Part shown: positions 1-15,700 of the stretch, in pieces
Numbering within the stretch: position 1 is the first letter of the stretch
How the letters are laid out: each line of letters begins with the position of its first letter
Assembly (NCBI RefSeq): GCF_910592395.1
Contig: NC_088322.1
Span: 5,449,431-5,513,430, forward strand
Direction of reading: 5' to 3'
DNA from: Lineus longissimus
Taxonomy: Eukaryota; Nemertea; Pilidiophora; Heteronemertea; Lineidae
Length of the DNA: 64,000 nt
Translations under genes and position numbers: made by a program
Notes under the pieces: model-generated
Seen by the model: the letters and a program-made list of their open reading frames with translations, nothing else
Database searches by the model: none
What the model was told of the DNA's origin: nothing

Positions 1-1712
1 TTCACGATTCTGCGATGATAAGTGGTCATTCCACTAACGATATCAGACTACTGGCGATGAAAGTCGGTCGGTGATGGCGCTCGTCGCGACCGATCTCGCT
101 AATTTTGCTTATAGAGTCGAGATGCCCGATTGAACGAGCTGAGACCACAATTTCGAGATTCTGCGATGATAAGTTGTCATTGGACTAGCGATATTACACT
201 ACTGGCGATGAAAGTCGGTCGGGGATGGCGCTCGTCGCGACCGATCACACTCATTTTCGTTATGCAGAGTCGAGATGCCCGATTGAACGAGGTGAGACCA
301 CAATTTCGAGATTCTGCGATGATAAGTTGTCATTGGAGTAGCGATATTACACTACTGGCGATGAAAGTCGTTCGGCGATGGCGCTCGTCGTGACCGATCA
401 GACTCATTTAGGTTATGCAGAGTTGAGATGACTGATCGGACAAAATGAGACCGCAATTTCGAGATTCTGCGATGATAAGTTCTCATTGGACTAGCGATAT
501 TACACTACTGTCGATGAAAGTCAGTCGGCGATGGCGCTCGTCGCGACTGATCACGCTTATTTTCGTTATACAGAGTCGAGATGACCAATTGGACAAAGTG
601 AGACCGCAATTTCCGAATTCTGTGATGATAAGTTGTCATTCAACTAGCGATACTACACTACTGGCGATGAAAGTCGGTTAGCGATGGCGCTCGTCGCGAC
701 CGATCACACTCATTTTGGTTATGCAGAGTCGAGATGACCGATCGGACAAAATGAGACCGCAATTTCGATATTCTGCGATGATAAGTTGTCAGTCGATAGC
801 GATATTACACTACTGGCGATGAAAGTCGGTCGGCGATGGTGCTCGTCACGTCCAATCACGCTAATTTTGGTTATGCAGAGTTGAGATGACCGATCGGACA
901 AAATGAGACCGCAATTTCGAGATTCTGCGATGATAAGTTGTCATTCGACTAGCGATATTACACTACTGGCGATGAAAGTCGGTCGGCGATGGCGCTCGTC
1001 GCGACCGATCACACTCATTTTGGTTATGCAGAGTCGAGATGACCGATGGGACAAAATGAGACCGCAATTTCGAGATTCTGCGATGATAAGTTGTCAGTCG
1101 ATAGCGATATTACACTACTGGCGATGAAAGTCGGTCGGCGATGGTGCTCGTCACGTCCAATCACGCTAATTTTGGTTATGCAGAGTCGAGATGCCCGATT
1201 GAACAAACTGAGACTGCAATTTCACGATCCTGCGATGATAAGTGGTCATTCCACTAACGATATCAGACTACTGGCGATGAAAGTCGGTCGGCGATGGCGC
1301 TCGTCGCGACCGATCACGCTAATTTTGCTTATAGAGTCGAGATGCCCGATTGAACGAGCTGAGACCACAATTTCGAGATTCTGCGATGATAAGTTGTCAT
1401 TGGACTAGCGATATTACACTACTGGCGATGAAAGTCGGTCGGCGATGGCGCTCGTCGCGACCGATCACACTCATTTTCGTTATGCAGAGTCGAGATGACC
1501 GATTGGACAAAATGAGACCGCAATTTCGAGATTCTGCGATGATAAGTTGTCAGTCGATAGCGATATTACACTACTGGCGATGAAAGTCGGTCGGCTATGG
1601 CGCTCGTCGCGATCGATCACACTCATTTTGGTTATGCACAGTCGAGATGACCGATCGGACAAAATGAGACCGCAATTTCGAGATTCTGCGATGATAAGTT
1701 GTCAGTCGATAG

Positions 1713-4700
1713 CGATATTACACTACTGGCGATGAAAGTCGGTCGGCGATGGTGCTCATCAAGTCCAATCACGCTAATTTTGGTTATGCAGAGTCGAGAT
1801 GCCCGATTGAACAAACTGAGACCGCAATTTCACGATTCTGCGATGATAAGTGGTCATTCCACTAACGATATCAGACTACTGGCGATGAAAGTCGGTCGGC
1901 GATGGCGCTCGTCGCGACCGATCACGCTAATTTTGGTTATGCAGAATCGAGATGACCGATCGGACAAAATAAGACCGCAATTTCGAGATTCTGCGATGAT
2001 AAGCTGTCAGTCGATAGCGATATTACACTACTGGCGATGAAAGTCGGTTGGCGATGGTGCTCATTACGACCGATCATGCTCATTTTGTTGATAGAGTCGA
2101 GATGCCCGATTGAACGAGCTGAGACCAGTAATTCGAGATTCTGCGATGATAAGTTGTCATTCGACTAGCGATATTACACTACTGGCGATGAAAGTCGGTC
2201 GGCGATGGCGCTCGTCACGACAGATCACACTCATTTTGGTTATACGGAGTCGAGATGACCGATTGGACAAACTGAGACCGCAATTTCAAGATTCTGATGT
2301 GATAAGATGTCATTCGATAGCGATATTACACTACTGGCGATGATAGTCAGTCGGCTATGGCGCTCGTCGCGACTGATCACACTTATTTTCGTTATACAGA
2401 GTCGAGATGACCAATAGGACAAAGTGAGACCGCAATTTCCAGATTCTGCGATGATAAGTGGTCATTCGACTAACGATATAAGACTACTGGCGATAAAAGT
2501 CGGTCGGCGATGGCGCTTATCGCGACCGATCACGCTCATTTTGCTTATACAGAGTCGAGATGCCCGATTGGACCAACTGAGACGGCAATTTCAAGATTCT
2601 GTGATGATAAGTTACATTCGATAGCATTATTACACTACTGGCGATGAAAATCGGCCGGCGATGGTGCTCATCGCGACCGATCACGCTCATTTTGCTAAAA
2701 GAGTTGAGATGCCCGGTTGGAGAAACTGTGACCGCCATTTTGATATTCTGCTGTGATAAGTTGTCATTCGATAGTGATATTACACTACTGGCGATGAAAG
2801 TCGGTCGGCAATGGCGCTCGTCGCGACCGATCACACTCATTTTGGTTATGCAGAGTCGAGATGACCGATCGGACAAAATGAGACCGCAATTTCGAGATTA
2901 TGCGATGATAAGTTGTCAGTCGATAGCGATATTACACTACTGACGATGAAAGTCGTTCGGCGATGGCGCTCGTCGCGACCGATCACACTCATTTTGGTTA
3001 TACAGAGCCGAGATGACCAATTGGAAAAAACTGAGACCACGATTTTGAGATTTTGCGATGATAAGTTGTCATTCGATAGCGATATTACATTACTGGCGAT
3101 GAAAGTCGGTCGGCGATGGCGCTCGTCGTGACCGATCACACTCATTAGGTTATGCAGAGTTGAGATGACCGATCGGACAAAATGAGACCGCAATTTCGAG
3201 ATTCTGCGATGATAAGTTGTCATTCGACTAGCGATATTACATTACTGGCGATGAAAGTCGGCGGCAATGGCTCTTGTCACGACCGATCACGCTAATTTTG
3301 CTTATAGAGTCGAGATGCCTGATTGAACGAGCTGAGACCAAAATTTCGAGATTCTGCGATGATAAGTTGTCATTGGACTAGCGATATTACACTACTGGCG
3401 ATGAAAGTCAGTCGGCGATGGCGCTCGTCGCGACTGATCACGCTTATTTTCGTTATACAGAGACGAGATGACCAATTAGACAAAGTGAGACCGCAATTTC
3501 CGAATTCTGTGATGATAAGTTGTCATTCAACTAGCAATACTACACTACTGGCGATGGAAGTCGGTTAGCGATGGCTCTCGTCGCGACCGATAACACTCAT
3601 TTTGGTTATGCAGAGCCGAGATGACCAATTGGAAAAAACTGAGACCACGATTTTGAGATTTTGCGATGATAAGTTGTCATTTGATAGCGATATTACACTA
3701 CTGGCGATGAAAGTCGGTCGGCGATGGCGCTCGTCGCGACCGATCACACTCATTTTGGTTATACAGAGCCGAGATGACCAATTGGAAAAAACTGAGACCA
3801 CGATTTTGAGATTTTGCGATGATAAGTTGTCATTTGATAGCGAAATTACACTACTGGCGATGAAAGTCGGTCGGCGATGGCGCTCGTCGTGACCGATCAC
3901 ACTCATTTAGGTTATGCAGAGTTGAGATGACCGATCGGACAAAATGAGACCGCAATTTCGAGATTCTGCGATGATAAGTTGTCATTCGACTAGCGATATT
4001 ACACTACTGGCGATGAAAGTCGGTCGGCGATGGTGCTCATCAAGTCCAATCACGCTAATTTTGGTTATGCAGAGTCGAGATGCCCGATTGAACAAACTGA
4101 GACCGCAATTTCACGATTCTGCGATGATAAGTGGTCATTCCACTAACGATATCAGACTACTGGCGATGAAAGTCGGTCGGCGATGGCGCTCGTCGCGACC
4201 GATCACGCTAATTTTGGTTATGCAGAATCGAGATGACCGATCGGACAAAATAAGACCGCAATTTCGAGATTCTGCGATGATAAGCTGTCAGTCGATAGCG
4301 ATATTACACTACTGGCGATGAAAGTCGGTTGGCGATGGTGCTCATTACGACCGATCATGCTCATTTTGTTGATAGAGTCGAGATGCCCGATTGAACGAGC
4401 TGAGACCAGTAATTCGAGATTCTGCGATGATAAGTTGTCATTCGACTAGCGATATTACACTACTGGCGATGAAAGTCGGTCGGCGATGGCGCTCGTCACG
4501 ACCGATCACACTCATTTTGGTTATACGGAGTCGAGATGACCGATTGGACAAACTGAGACCGCAATTTCAAGATTCTGATGTGATAAGATGTCATTCGATA
4601 GCGATATTACACTACTGGCGATGATAGTCAGTCGGCTATGGCGCTCGTCGCGACTGATCACACTTATTTTCGTTATACAGAGTCGAGATGACCAATAGGA

Positions 4701-6258
4701 CAAAGTGAGACCGCAATTTCCAGATTCTGCGATGATAAGTGGTCATTCGACTAACGATATAAGACTACTGGCGATAAAAGTTGGTCGGCGATGGCGCTTA
4801 TCGCGACCGATCACGCTCATTTTGCTTATACAGAGTCGAGATGCCCGATTGGACCAACTGAGACGGCAATTTCAAGATTCTGTGATGATAAGTTACATTC
4901 GATAGCATTATTACACTACTGGCGATGAAAATCGGCCGGCGATGGTGCTCATCGCGACCGATCACGCTCATTTTGCTAAAAGAGTTGAGATGCCCGGTTG
5001 GAGAAACTGTGACCGCCATTTTGATATTCTGGTGTGATAAGTTGTCATTCGATAGTGATATTACACTACTGGCGATGAAAGTCGGTCGGCAATGGCGCTC
5101 GTCGCGACCGATCACACTCATTTTGGTTATGCAGAGTCGAGATGACGGATCGGACAAAATGAGACCGCAATTTCGAGATTATGCGATGATAAGTTGTCAG
5201 TCGATAGCGATATTACACTACTGACGATGAAAGTCGGTCGGCGATGGCGCTCGTCGCGACCGATCACACTCATTTTGGTTATACAGAGCCGAGATGACCA
5301 ATTGGAAAAAACTGAGACCACGATTTTGAGATTTTGCGATGATAAGTTGTCATTCGATAGCGATATTACATTACTGGCGATGAAAGTCGGTCGGCGATGG
5401 CGCTCGTCGTGACCGATCACACTCATTAGGTTATGCAGAGTTGAGATGACCGATCGGACAAAATGAGACCGCAATTTCGAGATTCTGCGATGATAAGTTG
5501 TCATTCGACTAGCGATATTACATTACTGGCGATGAAAGTCGGCGGCAATGGCTCTTGTCACGACCGATCACGCTAATTTTGCTTATAGAGTCGAGATGCC
5601 TGATTGAACGAGTTGAGACCAAAATTTCGAGATTCTGCGATGATAAGTTGTCATTGGACTAGCGATATTACACTACTGGCGATGAAAGTCAGTCGGCGAT
5701 GGCGCTCGTCGCGACTGATCACGCTTATTTTCGTTATACAGAGACGAGATGACCAATTAGACAAAGTGAGACCGCAATTTCCGAATTCTGTGATGATAAG
5801 TTGTCATTCAACTAGCGATACTACACTACTGGCGATGGAAGTCGGTTAGCGATGGCTCTCGTCGCGACCGATAACACTCATTTTGGTTATGCAGAGCCGA
5901 GATGACTAATTGGAAAAAACTGAGACCACGATTTTGAGATTTTGCGATGATAAGTTGTCATTTGATAGCGATATTACACTACTGGCGATGAAAGTCGGTC
6001 GGCGATGGCGCTTGTCGCGACCGATCACACTCATTTTGGTTATACAGAGCCGAGATGACCAATTGGAAAAAACTGAGACCACGATTTTGAGATTTTGCGA
6101 TGATAAGTTGTCATTTGATAGCGAAATTACACTACTGGCGATGAAAGTCGGTCGGCGATGGCGCTCGTCGTGACCGATCACACTCATTTAGGTTATGCAG
6201 AGTTGAGATGACCGATCGGACAAAATGAGACCGCAATTTCGAGATTCTGCGATGATAA
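1713..6258 (+). repeat. 15-mer tandem duplication (2281 bp unit)
   Basis: The block 1713-3993 is repeated immediately at 3994-6258 with a constant offset of 2281 bp, which is 15 monomers. Diagnostic variants recur at this offset, for example CTCATCAAGTCCAATC at about 1756 and 4037, and GAGACCAGTAATTCG at about 2121 and 4402. I see few differences between the two copies. The match stops on the left where CAGTCGATAGC meets CATTCGACTAGC, and on the right at AAGTT versus AAGCT near 3977/6258. This is a higher-order repeat formed by copying a long run of monomers as one piece. Confidence 0.85.
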
Positions 6259-9200
6259 GCTGTCAGTCGATAGCGATATTACACTACTGGCGATGAAAGT
6301 CGGTCGGCGATGTCGCTCGTCACGACCGATCACACTCATTTTGGTTATACAGAGTCGAGATGACCAATAGGACAAAGTGAGACCGCAATTTCAAGATTCT
6401 GATGTGATAAGTTGTCATTCGATAGCGATATTACAATACTGGCGATGATAGTCAGTCGGCTATGGCGCTCGTCGCGACTGATCACACTTATTTTCGTTAT
6501 ACAGAGTCGAGATGCCCGATTGGACAAACTGAGACGGCAATTTCAAGATTCTGTGATGATAAGTTACATTCGATAGCATTATTACACTACTGGCGATGAA
6601 AATCGGCCGGCGATGGTGCTCATCGCGACCGATCACGCTCATTTTGCTTAAAGAGTTGAGATGCCCAATTGGAGAAACTGAGAACGCCATTTTGATATTC
6701 TGCTGTGATAAGTTGTCAATCGATAGTGATATTACACTACTGGCGATGAAAGTCGGTCGGCGATGGCGCTCGTCGCGACCGATCACACTCATTTTGGTTA
6801 TGCAGAGTCGAGATGACCGATCGGACAAAATGAGACCGCAATTTCGAGATTCTGCGATGATAAGTTGTCAGTCGATAGCGATATTACACTACTGGCGATG
6901 AAAGTCGGTCGGCGATGGCGCTCGTCGCGACCGATCACACTCATTTTGGTTATACAGAGCCGAGATGACCAATTGGAAAAAACTGAGACCACGATTTTGA
7001 GATTTTGCGATGATAAGTTGTCATTCGATAGCGATATTACACTACTGGCGATGAAAGTCAGTCGGCGATGGCGCTCATCGCGACCGATCACGCTCATTTT
7101 GCTTATACAGAGTCGAGATGCCCGATTGGACAAAATGAGACCGCAATTTCGAGATTCTGCGATGATAAGTTGTCAGTCGATAGCGATATTACACTACTGG
7201 CGATGAAAGTAGGTTGGCGATGGTGCTCATTGCGACCGATCATGCTCATTTTGTTTATAGAGGCGAGATTCCCGATTGAACGAGCTGAGACCAGAAATTC
7301 GAGATTCTTCGATGATAAGTTGTCATTCGACTAGCGATATTACACTACTGGCGATGAAAGTCGGTCGGCGATGGCGTTCGTCGCGACCGATCACACTCAT
7401 TTTGGTTATACGGAGTCGAGATGACCGATTGGACAAACTGAGACCGCAATTTCTGAATTCTGCGATGATAAGTTGTCATTAAACTAGCGATACTACACTA
7501 CTGGCGATGAAAGTCGGTCGGCGATGGCGCTCGTCGCGACCGATCACACTCATTTTCGTTATGCAGAGTCGAGATGACCGATCGGACAAAATGAGACCGC
7601 AATTTCGAGATTCTGCGATGATAAGTTGTCAGTCGATAGCGATATTACACTACTGGCGATGAAAGTAGGTTGGCGATGGTGCTCATTGCGACCGATCATG
7701 CTCATTTTGTTTATAGAGGCGAGATGCCCGATTGAACAAGCTAAGACCAGAAATTCGAGATTCTTCGATGATAAGTTGTCATTCGACTAGCGATATTACA
7801 CTACTGGCGATGAAGGCCGGTCGGCGATGGCGCTCGTCGCGACCGATCACACTCATTTTGGTTATACGGAGTCGAGATGACCGATTGGACAAACTGAGAC
7901 CGCAATTTCAAGATTCTGCGGTGATAAGTTGTCATTCGATAGCGATATTACACTACTGGCGATGAAAGTCAGTCAGCGATGGCGCTCGTCGCGACTGATC
8001 ACAGTTATTTTCGTTATACAGAGTCGAGATGACCAATTAGACAAAGTGAGACCGCAATTTGCAGATTCTGCGATTATAAGTTGTCATTCAACTAGCGATA
8101 CTAAACTACTGGCGATGAAAGTCGGTTAGCGATGGCGCTCGTCGCGACCGATCACACTCATTTTGGTTATACAGAGCGGAGATGACCAATTGAAAAACTG
8201 AGACCACAATTTCGAGATTCTGCGATGATAAGTTGTCATTCGACCAGCGATAAAAGACTACTGGCGATGATGGTCGGTCGGCGACGGCGCACGTCGCGAC
8301 CGATCACGTTCATTTTGGTTATACAGAGTCGAGATGCCCAATTGGAGAAACTGAGACCGCAATTTCAAGATTCTGCGGTGATAAGTTGTCATTCGATAGC
8401 GATATTACACTACTGGCGATGAAAGTCGGTCGGCGATGGCGCTCGTCGCGACCGATCACACTCATTTTGGTTATACGGAGTCGAGATGACCGATTGGACA
8501 AACTGAGACCGCAATTTCAAGATTCTGCGGTGATAAGTTGTCATTCAATAGCGATATTACACTACTGGCGATGAAAGTCAGTCGGCGATGGCGCTCGTCG
8601 CGACTGATCACAGTTATTTTCGTTATACAGAGTCGAGATGACCAATTAGACAAAGTGAGACCGCAATTTCCAGATTCTGAAATGATAAGTGGTCATTTGA
8701 CTAACGATATAAGACTACTGGCGATGAAAGTCGGTCGGCGATGGCGCTCATCGCGACCGATCACGCTCATTTTGCTTATACAGAGTCGAGATGCCCGATT
8801 GGACAAACTGAGACGGCAATTTCAAGATTCTGTGATGATAAGTTACATTCGATAGCATTATTACACTACTGGCGATGAAAATCGGCCGGCGATGGTGCTC
8901 ATCGCGACCGATCACGCTCATTTTGCTTAAAGAGTTGAGATGCCCGATTGGAGAAACTGAGACCGCCATTTTGATATTCTGCTGTGATAAGTTGTCATTC
9001 AATAGTGATATTACACTACTGGCGGTGAAAGTCGGTCGGCGATGGCTCTCGTCGCGACCGATCACACTCATTTTGGTTATGCAGAGTCGAGATGACCGAT
9101 CGGACAAAATGAGACCGCAATTTCGAGATTCTGCGATGATGAGTTGTCATTCGATAGCGATATTACATTACTGGCGATGAAAGTCGGTCGGCGATGGCGC

Positions 9201-12200
9201 TCGTCGTGACCGATCACACTCATTTAGATTATGCAGAGTTGAGATGACCGATCGGACAAAATGAGACCGCAATTTCGAGATTCTGCGATGATAAGTTGTC
9301 ATTCGACTAGCGATATTACATTACTGGCGATGAAAGTCGGCGGCAATGGCTCTCGTCACGATCGATCATGCTAATTTTGCTTATAGAGTCGAGATGCCCG
9401 ATTGAACGAGCTGAGAAAACAATTTCGAGATTCTGCGATGATAAGTTGTCATTGGACTAGCGATATTACACTACTGGCGACGAAAGTCAGTCGGCGATGG
9501 CGCTCGTCGCGACTGATCACGCTAATTTTGGTTATGCAGAATCGAGATGACCGATCGGACAAAATAAGACCGCAATTTCGAGATTCTGCGATGATAAGCT
9601 GTCAGTCGATAGCGATATTACACTACTGGCGATGAAAGTCGGTTGGCGATGGTGCTCATTACGACCGATCATGCTCATTTTGTTGATAGAGTCGAGATGC
9701 CCGATTGAACGAGCTGAGACCAGTAATTCGAGATTCTGCGATGATAAGTTGTCATTCGACTAGCGATATTACACTACTGGCGATGAAAGTCGGTCGGCGA
9801 TGGCGCTCGTCACGACCGATCACACTCATTTTGGTTATACGGAGTCGAGATGACCGATTGGACAAACTGAGACCGCAATTTCAAGATTCTGATGTGATAA
9901 GATGTCATTCGATAGCGATATTACACTACTGGCGATGATAGTCAGTCGGCTATGGCGCTCGTCGCGACTGATCACACTTATTTTCGTTATACAGAGTCGA
10001 GATGACCAATAGGACAAAGTGAGACCGCAATTTCCAGATTCTGCGATGATAAGTGGTCATTCGACTAACGATATAAGACTACTGGCGATAAAAGTCGGTC
10101 GGCGATGGCGCTTATCGCGACCGATCACGCTCATTTTGCTTATACAGAGTCGAGATGCCCGATTGGACCAACTGAGACGGCAATTTCAAGATTCTGTGAT
10201 GATAAGTTACATTCGATAGCATTATTACACTACTGGCGATGAAAATCGGCCGGCGATGGTGCTCATCGCGACCGATCACGCTCATTTTGCTAAAAGAGTT
10301 GAGATGCCCGGTTGGAGAAACTGTGACCGCCATTTTGATATTCTGGTGTGATAAGTTGTCATTCGATAGTGATATTACACTACTGGCGATGAAAGTCGGT
10401 CGGCAATGGCGCTCGTCGCGACCGATCACACTCATTTTGGTTATGCAGAGTCGAGATGACGGATCGGACAAAATGAGACCGCAATTTCGAGATTATGCGA
10501 TGATAAGTTGTCAGTCGATAGCGATATTACACTACTGACGATGAAAGTCGGTCGGCGATGGCGCTCGTCGCGACCGATCACACTCATTTTGGTTATACAG
10601 AGCCGAGATGACCAATTGGAAAAAACTGAGACCACGATTTTGAGATTTTGCGATGATAAGTTGTCATTCGATAGCGATATTACATTACTGGCGATGAAAG
10701 TCGGTCGGCGATGGCGCTCGTCGTGACCGATCACACTCATTAGGTTATGCAGAGTTGAGATGACCGATCGGACAAAATGAGACCGCAATTTCGAGATTCT
10801 GCGATGATAAGTTGTCATTCGACTAGCGATATTACATTACTGGCGATGAAAGTCGGCGGCAATGGCTCTTGTCACGACCGATCACGCTAATTTTGCTTAT
10901 AGAGTCGAGATGCCTGATTGAACGAGTTGAGACCAAAATTTCGAGATTCTGCGATGATAAGTTGTCATTGGACTAGCGATATTACACTACTGGCGATGAA
11001 AGTCAGTCGGCGATGGCGCTCGTCGCGACTGATCACGCTTATTTTCGTTATACAGAGACGAGATGACCAATTAGACAAAGTGAGACCGCAATTTCCGAAT
11101 TCTGTGATGATAAGTTGTCATTCAACTAGCGATACTACACTACTGGCGATGGAAGTCGGTTAGCGATGGCTCTCGTCGCGACCGATAACACTCATTTTGG
11201 TTATGCAGAGCCGAGATGACCAATTGGAAAAAACTGAGACCACGATTTTGAGATTTTGCGATGATAAGTTGTCATTTGATAGCGATATTACACTACTGGC
11301 GATGAAAGTCGGTCGGCGATGGCGCTTGTCGCGACCGATCACACTCATTTTGGTTATACAGAGCCGAGATGACCAATTGGAAAAAACTGAGACCACGATT
11401 TTGAGATTTTGCGATGATAAGTTGTCATTTGATAGCGAAATTACACTACTGGCGATGAAAGTCGGTCGGCGATGGCGCTCGTCGTGACCGATCACACTCA
11501 TTTAGGTTATGCAGAGTTGAGATGACCGATCGGACAAAATGAGACCGCAATTTCGAGATTCTGCGATGATAAGCTGTCAGTCGATAGCGATATTACACTA
11601 CTGGCGATGAAAGTCGGTCGGCGATGTCGCTCGTCACGACCGATCACACTCATTTTGGTTATACAGAGTCGAGATGACCAATAGGACAAAGTGAGACCGC
11701 AATTTCAAGATTCTGATGTGATAAGTTGTCATTCGATAGCGATATTACAATACTGGCGATGATAGTCAGTCGGCTATGGCGCTCGTCGCGACTGATCACA
11801 CTTATTTTCGTTATACAGAGTCGAGATGCCCGATTGGACAAACTGAGACGGCAATTTCAAGATTCTGTGATGATAAGTTACATTCGATAGCATTATTACA
11901 CTACTGGCGATGAAAATCGGCCGGCGATGGTGCTCATCGCGACCGATCACGCTCATTTTGCTTAAAGAGTTGAGATGCCCAATTGGAGAAACTGAGAACG
12001 CCATTTTGATATTCTGCTGTGATAAGTTGTCAATCGATAGTGATATTACACTACTGGCGATGAAAGTCGGTCGGCGATGGCGCTCGTCGCGACCGATCAC
12101 ACTCATTTTGGTTATGCAGAGTCGAGATGACCGATCGGACAAAATGAGACCGCAATTTCGAGATTCTGCGATGATAAGTTGTCAGTCGATAGCGATATTA

Positions 12201-12754
12201 CACTACTGGCGATGAAAGTCGGTCGGCGATGGCGCTCGTCGCGACCGATCACACTCATTTTGGTTATACAGAGCCGAGATGACCAATTGGAAAAAACTGA
12301 GACCACGATTTTGAGATTTTGCGATGATAAGTTGTCATTCGATAGCGATATTACACTACTGGCGATGAAAGTCAGTCGGCGATGGCGCTCATCGCGACCG
12401 ATCACGCTCATTTTGCTTATACAGAGTCGAGATGCCCGATTGGACAAAATGAGACCGCAATTTCGAGATTCTGCGATGATAAGTTGTCAGTCGATAGCGA
12501 TATTACACTACTGGCGATGAAAGTAGGTTGGCGATGGTGCTCATTGCGACCGATCATGCTCATTTTGTTTATAGAGGCGAGATTCCCGATTGAACGAGCT
12601 GAGACCAGAAATTCGAGATTCTTCGATGATAAGTTGTCATTCGACTAGCGATATTACACTACTGGCGATGAAAGTCGGTCGGCGATGGCGCTCGTCGCGA
12701 CCGATCACACTCATTTTGGTTATACGGAGTCGAGATGACCGATTGGACAAACTG
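4205..12754 (+). repeat. Large internal duplication (offset 5314 bp)
   Basis: The block at about 4205-7440 recurs at about 9519-12754 with an offset of 5314 bp (35 monomers). The copies look almost identical over 3.2 kb: I noticed only isolated changes, such as AAAGTTGG versus AAAGTCGG near 4780/10094 and GACTAATT versus GACCAATT near 5905/11219. The following DNA is also duplicated but with other offsets: about 7880-9230 matches 12738-14088 (offset 4858), and about 7445-8430 matches 14580-15565 (offset 7135). The 4.2-9.2 kb stretch was therefore copied to 9.5-15.6 kb with rearrangement. A copy this similar is either recent or an assembly artefact. Confidence 0.8.
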
Positions 12755-15700
12755 AGACCGCAATTTCAAGATTCTGCGGTGATAAGTTGTCATTCGATAG
12801 CGATATTACACTACTGTTGATGAAAGTCAGTCGGCGTTGGCGCTCGTCGCGACTGATCACAGTTATTTTTGTTATACAGAGTCGAGATGACCAATTAGAC
12901 AAAGTGAGACCGCAATTTCCAGATTCTGCGATTATAAGTTGTCATTCAACTAGCGATACTACACTACTGGCGATGAAAGTCGGTTAGCGATGGCGCTCGT
13001 CGCGACAGATCACACTCATTTTGGTTAAACAGAGCGGAGATGACCAATTGAAAAACTGAGACCACAATTTCGAGATTCTGCGATGATAAGTTGTGATTCG
13101 ACCAGCGATAAAAGACTACTGGCGATGATGGTCGGTCGGCGACGGCGCACGTCTCGACCGATCACGTTCATTTTGGTTATACAGAGTCGAGATGCCCAAT
13201 TGGAGAAACTGAGACCGCAATTTCAAGATTATGCGATGACAAGTTGTCAGTCGATAGCGATATTACACTACTGCCGATGAAAGTCGGTCGGCGATGGCGC
13301 TCGTCGCGACCGATCACACTCATTTTGGTTATACGGAGTCGAGATGACCGATTGGACAAACTGAGACCGCAATTTCAAGATTCTGCGGTGATAAGTTGTC
13401 ATTCGATAGCGATATTACTCTACTGGCGATGAAAGTCAGTCGGCGATGGCGCTCGTCGCGACTGATCACAGTTATTTTCGTTATACAGAGTCGAGATGAC
13501 CAATTAGACAAAGTGAGACCGCAATTTCCAGATTCTGAAATGATAAGTGGTCATTTGACTAACGATATAAGACTACTGGCGATGAAAGTCGGTCGGCGAT
13601 GGCTCTCATCGCGACCGATCATGCTCATTTTGCTTATACAGAGTCGAGATGCCCGATTGGACAAACTGAGATGGCAATTTCAAGATTCTGTGATGATAAG
13701 TTACATTTGATAGCATTATTACACTACTGGCGATGAAAATCGGCCGGCGATGGTGCTCATCGCGACCGATCACGCTCATTTTTCTCAAAGAGTTGAGATG
13801 CCCGATTGGAGAAACTGAGACCGCCATTTTGATATTCTGCTGTGATAAGTTGTCATTCGATAGTGATATTACACTACTGGCGCTGAAAGTCGGTCGGCGA
13901 TGGCGCTCGTCGCGACCGATCACACTCATTTTGGTTATGCAGAGTCGAGATGACCGATCGGACAAAATGAGACCGCAATTTCGAGATTCTGCGATGATAA
14001 GTTGTCAGTCGATAGCGATATTACATTACTGGCGATGAAAGTCGGTCGGCGATGGCGCTCGTCGTGACCGATCACACTCATTTTGGTTATACAGAGCCGA
14101 GATGACCAATTGGAAAAAACTGAGACCACGATTTTGAGATTTTGGGATGATAAGTTGTCATTCGATAGCGATATTACATTACTGGCGATGAAAGTCGGTC
14201 GGCGATGGCGCTCGTCGTGACCGATCACACTCATTTAGGTTATGCAGAGTTGAGATGACCGATCGGACAAAATGAGACCGCAATTTCGAGATTCTGCGAT
14301 GATAAGTTGTCATTTGACTAGCGATATTACATTACTGGCGATGAAAGTCGGCGGCAATGGCTCTCGTCACGACCGATCACGCTAACTTTGCTTATAGAGT
14401 CGAGATGCCCGATTGAACAAGCTGAGACCACGTTCGAGATTCTGCGATGATAAGTTGTCATTGGACTAGCGATATTACACTACTGGCGATGAAAGTCAGT
14501 CGGCGATGGCGCTCGTCGCGACTGATCACGCTTATTTTCGTTATACAGAGTCGAGATGACCAATTGGACAAAGTGAGACCGCAATTTCTGAATTCTGTGA
14601 TGATAAGTTGTCATTAAACTAGCGATACTACACTACTGGCGATGAAAGTCGGTCGGCGATGGCGCTCGTCGCGACCGATCACACTCATTTTCGTTATGCA
14701 GAGTCGAGATGACCGATCGGACAAAATGAGACCGCAATTTCGAGATTCTGCGATGATAAGTTGTCAGTCGATAGCGATATTACACTACTGGCGATGAAAG
14801 TAGGTTGGCGATGGTGCTCATTGCGACCGATCATGCTCATTTTGTTTATAGAGGCGAGATGCCCGATTGAACAAGCTAAGACCAGAAATTCGAGATTCTG
14901 CGATGATAAGTTGTCATTCGACTAGCGATATTACACTACTGGCGATGAAGGCCGGTCGGCGATGGCGCTCGTCGCGACCGATCACACTCATTTTGGTTAT
15001 ACGGAGTCGAGATGACCGATTGGACAAACTGAGACCGCAATTTCAAGATTCTGCGGTGATAAGTTGTCATTCGATAGCGATATTACACTACTGGCGATGA
15101 AAGTCAGTCAGCGATGGCGCTCGTCGCGACTGATCACAGTTATTTTCGTTATACAGAGTCGAGATGACCAATTAGACAAAGTGAGACCGCAATTTGCAGA
15201 TTCTGCGATTATAAGTTGTCATTCAACTAGCGATACTAAACTACTGGCGATGAAAGTCGGTTAGCGATGGCGCTCGTCGCGACCGATCACACTCATTTTG
15301 GTTATACAGAGCGGAGATGACCAATTGAAAAACTGAGACCACAATTTCGAGATTCTGCGATGATAAGTTGTCATTCGACCAGCGATAAAAGACTACTGGC
15401 GATGATGGTCGGTCGGCGACGGCGCACGTCGCGACCGATCACGTTCATTTTGGTTATACAGAGTCGAGATGCCCGATTGGAGAAACTGAGGCCGCAATTT
15501 CAAGATTCTGCGGTGATAAGTTGTCATTCGATAGCGATATTACACTACTGGCGATGAAAGTCGGTCAGCGATGGCGCTCGTCGCGACCGATCACACTCAT
15601 TTTGGTTATATGGAGTCGAGATGACCAATTGGACAAAGTGAGACCGCAATTTCCAGATTCTGCGGTGATAAGTTGTCATTCGATAGCAATATTACACTAC

